IMG/VR virus record: IMGVR_UViG_3300049097_000028
Span: 1 to 23,522 of that record
Direction: 5' to 3' (one strand)
DNA from: a virus
DNA length: 23,522 bases
The number at the start of each line of letters is the position of its first letter. The first letter of the stretch is position 1. The translations under genes were made by a program, and so were the position numbers. Below, piece by piece: positions 21,491 to 23,522 of the stretch. The notes beneath the pieces were generated by a model, which was not told the origin of the DNA, made no database searches, and saw nothing but the letters and a program-made list of their open reading frames with translations.

Positions 21491-21514
21491 TTGTCGCGGT
21501 TTTTGCTACCATCC
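21491..21514 (+). promoter_or_regulatory. Repeated 24-bp element, rightward copy 3 (TTGTCGCG-N6-GCTAC)
   Basis: TTGTCGCG (21491-21498), six bases, GCTACCATC. It starts on the base after the o-spanin stop and ends seven bases before the ATG at 21521, which would make that message leaderless or nearly so. Confidence 0.65.
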
Positions 21515-21520
21515 GACCCG

Positions 21521-21706
21521 ATGCTGGAATTCTCAAACATTGACATTTTTATCCTGGCCGCCCTGGCTAGTTGCGCCGGGGGGCTGTCGTCTATCCTGTT
21601 CGGTAAATGGATCAGGCGTCGGACCGAAATATCGCGGGAAGGCTGGCACGAAAAAGAACGCCGCCGAATCGAGGCAATTAATAAACAACTGAACGGGGGG
21701 ACGTGA
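21521..21706 (+). CDS. Small membrane protein, possibly leaderless
   Basis: A 61-residue protein with one transmembrane helix (about 8-27, IFILAALASCAGGLSSILFG) and a charged C-terminus (GKWIRRRTEISREGWHEKER). The start is ATG 21521; the TTG at 21491 falls in the promoter-like element. No ribosome binding site precedes ATG 21521, and the element ends seven bases upstream, so translation may begin at the 5' end of the message. Function unknown. It overlaps the next start (TGATG). Confidence 0.65.
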   Translation: MLEFSNIDIFILAALASCAGGLSSILFGKWIRRRTEISREGWHEKERRRIEAINKQLNGGT

Positions 21707-22002
21707 TGTCCGAAAACCAAATTCCGAAACTGCAAGTCCAGCGAATGGGCAAAAAATGGCGGATCGTATACGTCGAAACGCGGGGGCTGGCCCGCTTCAA
21801 TAGTGGCCAACCGCTGGACGCCTGCAAGGGCAGCGAAAAGGGCGGCGGGTTCCTGGACGTTCGTGACGGCGCGAAACTTAAAGTCGACGGACGGATCGAA
21901 GCATCGAAGCGAATGTCGGCTGTCCTGGCCAACTTGCCGCCGCCGGAATCGGGTCGCGATTGGATGGATACGGACCCGGAAGCGGAAGGAATCGGGAATT
22001 AA
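21706..22002 (+). CDS. Hypothetical protein
   Basis: A 98-residue basic protein. I take ATG 21706 in a TGATG overlap with the previous gene; GTG 21703 is an alternative three bases earlier. ACGGGGGGAC precedes it. The N-terminal half (VQRMGKKWRIVYVETRGLAR, then DACKGSEKGGGF) is strand-like, followed by a short helix (IEASKRMSAVLANLPP) and an acidic C-terminus. No family recognised. Confidence 0.72.
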   Translation: MSENQIPKLQVQRMGKKWRIVYVETRGLARFNSGQPLDACKGSEKGGGFLDVRDGAKLKVDGRIEASKRMSAVLANLPPPESGRDWMDTDPEAEGIGN

Positions 22003-22020
22003 ATCAACGGGGGAAATACT

Positions 22021-22149
22021 GTGGATATGTTATTGATACTTTTATTCGGCCTATTCCTGGGCTGGTTGACGACGCTAGTCGATAAAATTCCAACGGCGAA
22101 GGCGGTCGACGCCTGGGTTCGCGAAAAACTATCGGTCTGGTCGTCGTGA
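22021..22149 (+). CDS. Small membrane protein, 42 aa, GTG start
   Basis: A 42-residue protein starting at GTG 22021 with CGGGGGAAATACT just upstream. One transmembrane helix spans about residues 3-20 (MLLILLFGLFLGWLTTLV), followed by an amphipathic helix with a charged C-terminal tail (KAVDAWVREKLSVWSS). Its TGA overlaps the GTG of the collagen-like gene (GTGA). Too short for confident family assignment, but spacing and ribosome binding site support it. Confidence 0.65.
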   Translation: MDMLLILLFGLFLGWLTTLVDKIPTAKAVDAWVREKLSVWSS

Positions 22150-22778
22150 TCCGCGCCCTGTTCCTGGTCCTGTTACTGGCGGCGACGCCGGGGCTGGCGA
22201 AAAAAGGGAATGGACACGGACACGGACACGACCACGGCGGCGAAACTGGTCCAGCCGGTCCAGCCGGTCCAGCCGGTCCCCCAGGCGATCCAGGGCCAGC
22301 CGGTCCAGCCGGTCCAGCCGGGGCTAATGGAAACGACGGTCGGGACGGTGGCGATCCTGGCGATCCTGGTGGCGCTGATAACGGGGGCGGCGGCGAAGGC
22401 GAAGTCGCGAAATGCGGGTTCCTGGGTTGCAGTCAAAAGAACACTCCGGCCCCGGCGACGCCGGTCCCGGTTGCGATGCTGGTTCCGAAGGGTTATCCGC
22501 AAATAGTCATCGAACAGCATGGCGATATCGTGTCGGTAACGTTGATCGATTGGCCAGCGAAGCCCGAACCGATTCCCCCGGTCGTGATCCCCGCCCCGGA
22601 AGTGAACGTCGTCGTCGAAGCGACCACAATCGAACCGGCAAAAATTAACCTCGTCGCCGCTGAACCCGAAACCGAAGAACAAAAGAAAAAGAAACGCAAG
22701 GTCCGGAACGACGTCAATGACCTATTGAAGCAACTGGCCGAAGACGCGATCGCCCGCGATGACCCGCCCCCGGAATAA
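22146..22778 (+). CDS. Secreted collagen-like protein
   Basis: A 210-residue protein starting at GTG 22146 (GTGA overlap). Residues 1-18 are a signal peptide (IRALFLVLLLAATPGLA) with likely cleavage after A18. A His-rich stretch (GHGHGHDHGG) is followed by about eleven G-X-Y triplets from residue 35 (GPA, GPP, GDP, GND, GRD), i.e. a collagen-like rod; then a Gly-rich linker, a cysteine pair (C87-x4-C92 approximately), a proline-rich section, and a Lys-rich coiled-coil end (EEQKKKKRKVRNDVNDLLKQ). Phage collagen-like repeats are usually in fibres, but a signal peptide points to export by the host, perhaps to the periplasm or surface. Confidence 0.78.
   Translation: MIRALFLVLLLAATPGLAKKGNGHGHGHDHGGETGPAGPAGPAGPPGDPGPAGPAGPAGANGNDGRDGGDPGDPGGADNGGGGEGEVAKCGFLGCSQKNTPAPATPVPVAMLVPKGYPQIVIEQHGDIVSVTLIDWPAKPEPIPPVVIPAPEVNVVVEATTIEPAKINLVAAEPETEEQKKKKRKVRNDVNDLLKQLAEDAIARDDPPPE
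22249..22322 (+). repeat. 9-bp tandem repeats encoding the collagen-like rod
   Basis: CCAGCCGGT is repeated three times in two blocks (about 22251-22280 and 22296-22322) separated by a variant section. They encode the GPA triplets and may vary in number by slippage. Confidence 0.8.
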
Positions 22779-23118
22779 TTTCGGGGCCAGGAAAACCGTC
22801 GTCGATGGGATCACATTCGATTCACGCCGCGAGGCCCGCCGCTATTCCGAATTGAAGCTGTTAGAACGGGCGCACGAAATAACCGACCTGGAACTTCAAC
22901 CGCGCTTCCCCCTGGGAACTGACGACGATCCCGTCAAGATTCGATCGAAGGGATATCCGAACGGTCGTCGCTGCAGTTACAAAGCCGATTTTCGGTATTA
23001 CGACAACGTTTCCGGCCTGGTGGTCATCGAGGACGCGAAGGGTCACGACACGGACACGGCGCGCCTTCGACGGGCTTTTGTTGAATGGCAGTATAAAATC
23101 GTTATAGTATTGACCTAG
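22759..23118 (+). CDS. DUF1064 PD-(D/E)XK nuclease-like protein
   Basis: A 119-residue protein matching DUF1064: VDGITFDSRREARRYSELKL (15-34), LELQPRF (44-50), a CSYKADFRYY strand with D77, and VVIEDAKG with D92 and K94 (the (D/E)xK pair). This is the core of PD-(D/E)XK nucleases; E25 in the first helix is also typical. Phage members are thought to act as Holliday-junction or structure-specific nucleases. It overlaps the previous gene by 20 bases and has no clear ribosome binding site. It lies just before the terminase gene, as is often seen. Confidence 0.85.
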   Translation: MTRPRNNFGARKTVVDGITFDSRREARRYSELKLLERAHEITDLELQPRFPLGTDDDPVKIRSKGYPNGRRCSYKADFRYYDNVSGLVVIEDAKGHDTDTARLRRAFVEWQYKIVIVLT

Positions 23119-23165
23119 TCCAACCCGACAACCCGACAACTATGTCACGCGTGAGGCGCTGAACG

Positions 23166-23522
23166 TTGGCACGAAAAAAAACCATAACCCCCCGCCGTCG
23201 CTTACTTTTTCTGAAAGATTTGAAAGCGAACGGGCGGGTCACGTCGGCGGCCAAAAAAGGCGAAATGAACAGGTCGTCCTGGTACGATTTAGCCGAACGC
23301 GATCCCGATTTCAAAATGGAATGGGACGACGCCCTGGCCGAATTCCTGGACTTAGGCGAGGCGGAAGCCTGGACGCGGGGGATCGACGGAACCTTGAAGT
23401 CGACGCCATACGTTCACGTCAAAGGCGACAAACGGGAAACCAGGTTCCACAAGGTAAAAGAAAAATCCGATCGCCTGTTGGAATTCTGTTTGAAAAATCG
23501 TCATCCACATTTTAAGCCGACG
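23166..23522 (+). CDS. Terminase small subunit-like protein (partial at right edge)
   Basis: The reading frame from TTG 23166, with GTGAGGCGC upstream, is open to the end of the window and gives 119 residues. It begins with a basic segment (ARKKTITPRRRLLFLKDLKA), a helix-turn-helix (ANGRVTSAAKKGEMNRSSWY, then DLAERDPDFKMEWDDALAEF), an EAEAWTRGIDG block and SDRLLEFCLKNRHPHFKP. This order matches phage small terminases, which recognise the packaging site. An internal ATG would be too late. The gene continues beyond the window, presumably followed by the large terminase subunit. Confidence 0.82.
   Translation, partial: MARKKTITPRRRLLFLKDLKANGRVTSAAKKGEMNRSSWYDLAERDPDFKMEWDDALAEFLDLGEAEAWTRGIDGTLKSTPYVHVKGDKRETRFHKVKEKSDRLLEFCLKNRHPHFKPT

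Noticed and set aside
12385-21514. Reading the TTGTCGCG-N6-GCTAC element as a sigma54 promoter or a normal Caulobacter-type sigma70 promoter
   Set aside because: The sigma54 GG and GC doublets are absent, and the distance between TTGTCG and the TACAAT-like box is about 10 bases, shorter than housekeeping promoters allow.
22207-22232. GGACAC tandem repeats as a regulatory array
   Set aside because: They lie in frame within the collagen-like gene and encode the Gly-His repeats, so coding explains them.
1-23522. tRNA genes, CRISPR arrays, insertion sequences and an integrase
   Set aside because: I looked for TPsiC-arm-like GGTTCGAA sequences, regularly spaced repeats, transposase and integrase motifs and found none outside coding context.

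Overview
This window is part of the genome of a tailed double-stranded DNA phage (about 58% G+C) with a siphovirus-type tail tip. The host is Gram-negative, because there is a spanin pair with an outer-membrane lipoprotein signal. The tail genes (BR0599/DUF2163 hub, DUF2793 fibre-like protein) are of the kind common in phages and gene-transfer agents of Alphaproteobacteria, so an alphaproteobacterial host is my best guess, but it is inference. No integrase, tRNA or CRISPR array is visible.

Layout. (1) 1-8203, plus strand: the end of the tail module, with a fibre-like fragment, a 631-aa tail protein, a cysteine-bearing BR0599 hub, a 1320-aa tail-tip (J-like) protein, a DUF2793 protein and a small protein. 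(2) 8183-9552, minus strand: four small genes, including two zinc-binding candidates, one with an SSB-like C-terminal tip. (3) 9553-10093: a gene-free stretch with inverted repeats and a strong bidirectional terminator. (4) 10094-13298, minus strand: an eight-gene accessory operon whose first gene carries an LPD29-type domain. (5) 13299-13482: a divergent control region with a perfect 21-bp palindrome, followed by a small XRE repressor-like gene. (6) 13831-19151, plus strand: an early/middle operon rich in zinc-ribbon miniproteins, with a probable recombination protein (DUF3820 tail) and its partner, preceded by an attenuator-like leader. (7) 19152-19408: hairpin, very strong terminator and new promoter. 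(8) 19409-21490: lysis cassette (DUF5675, several membrane proteins, holin candidate, i-spanin, o-spanin). (9) 21521-23118: small membrane proteins, a secreted collagen-like protein and a DUF1064 nuclease-like protein. (10) 23166 to the right edge: start of a terminase-small-subunit-like gene, so packaging and head genes should follow.

How it works together. The XRE protein and the palindrome probably set the balance between the leftward accessory operon and rightward transcription. A 24-base element, TTGTCGCG-N6-GCTAC, occurs five times with invariant spacing (three rightward, two leftward) in control regions and looks like a phage-specific promoter or regulator site. The rightward operon supplies recombination and replication accessories, then lysis, then packaging.

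The most unusual genome-wide signal is near-absence of the trinucleotide GAG/CTC on both strands and in all reading phases. It comes with GGGGG-type ribosome binding sites instead of GGAG, and with a surplus of CCWGG. This looks like a DNA-level constraint and may be the most interesting thing to follow up.
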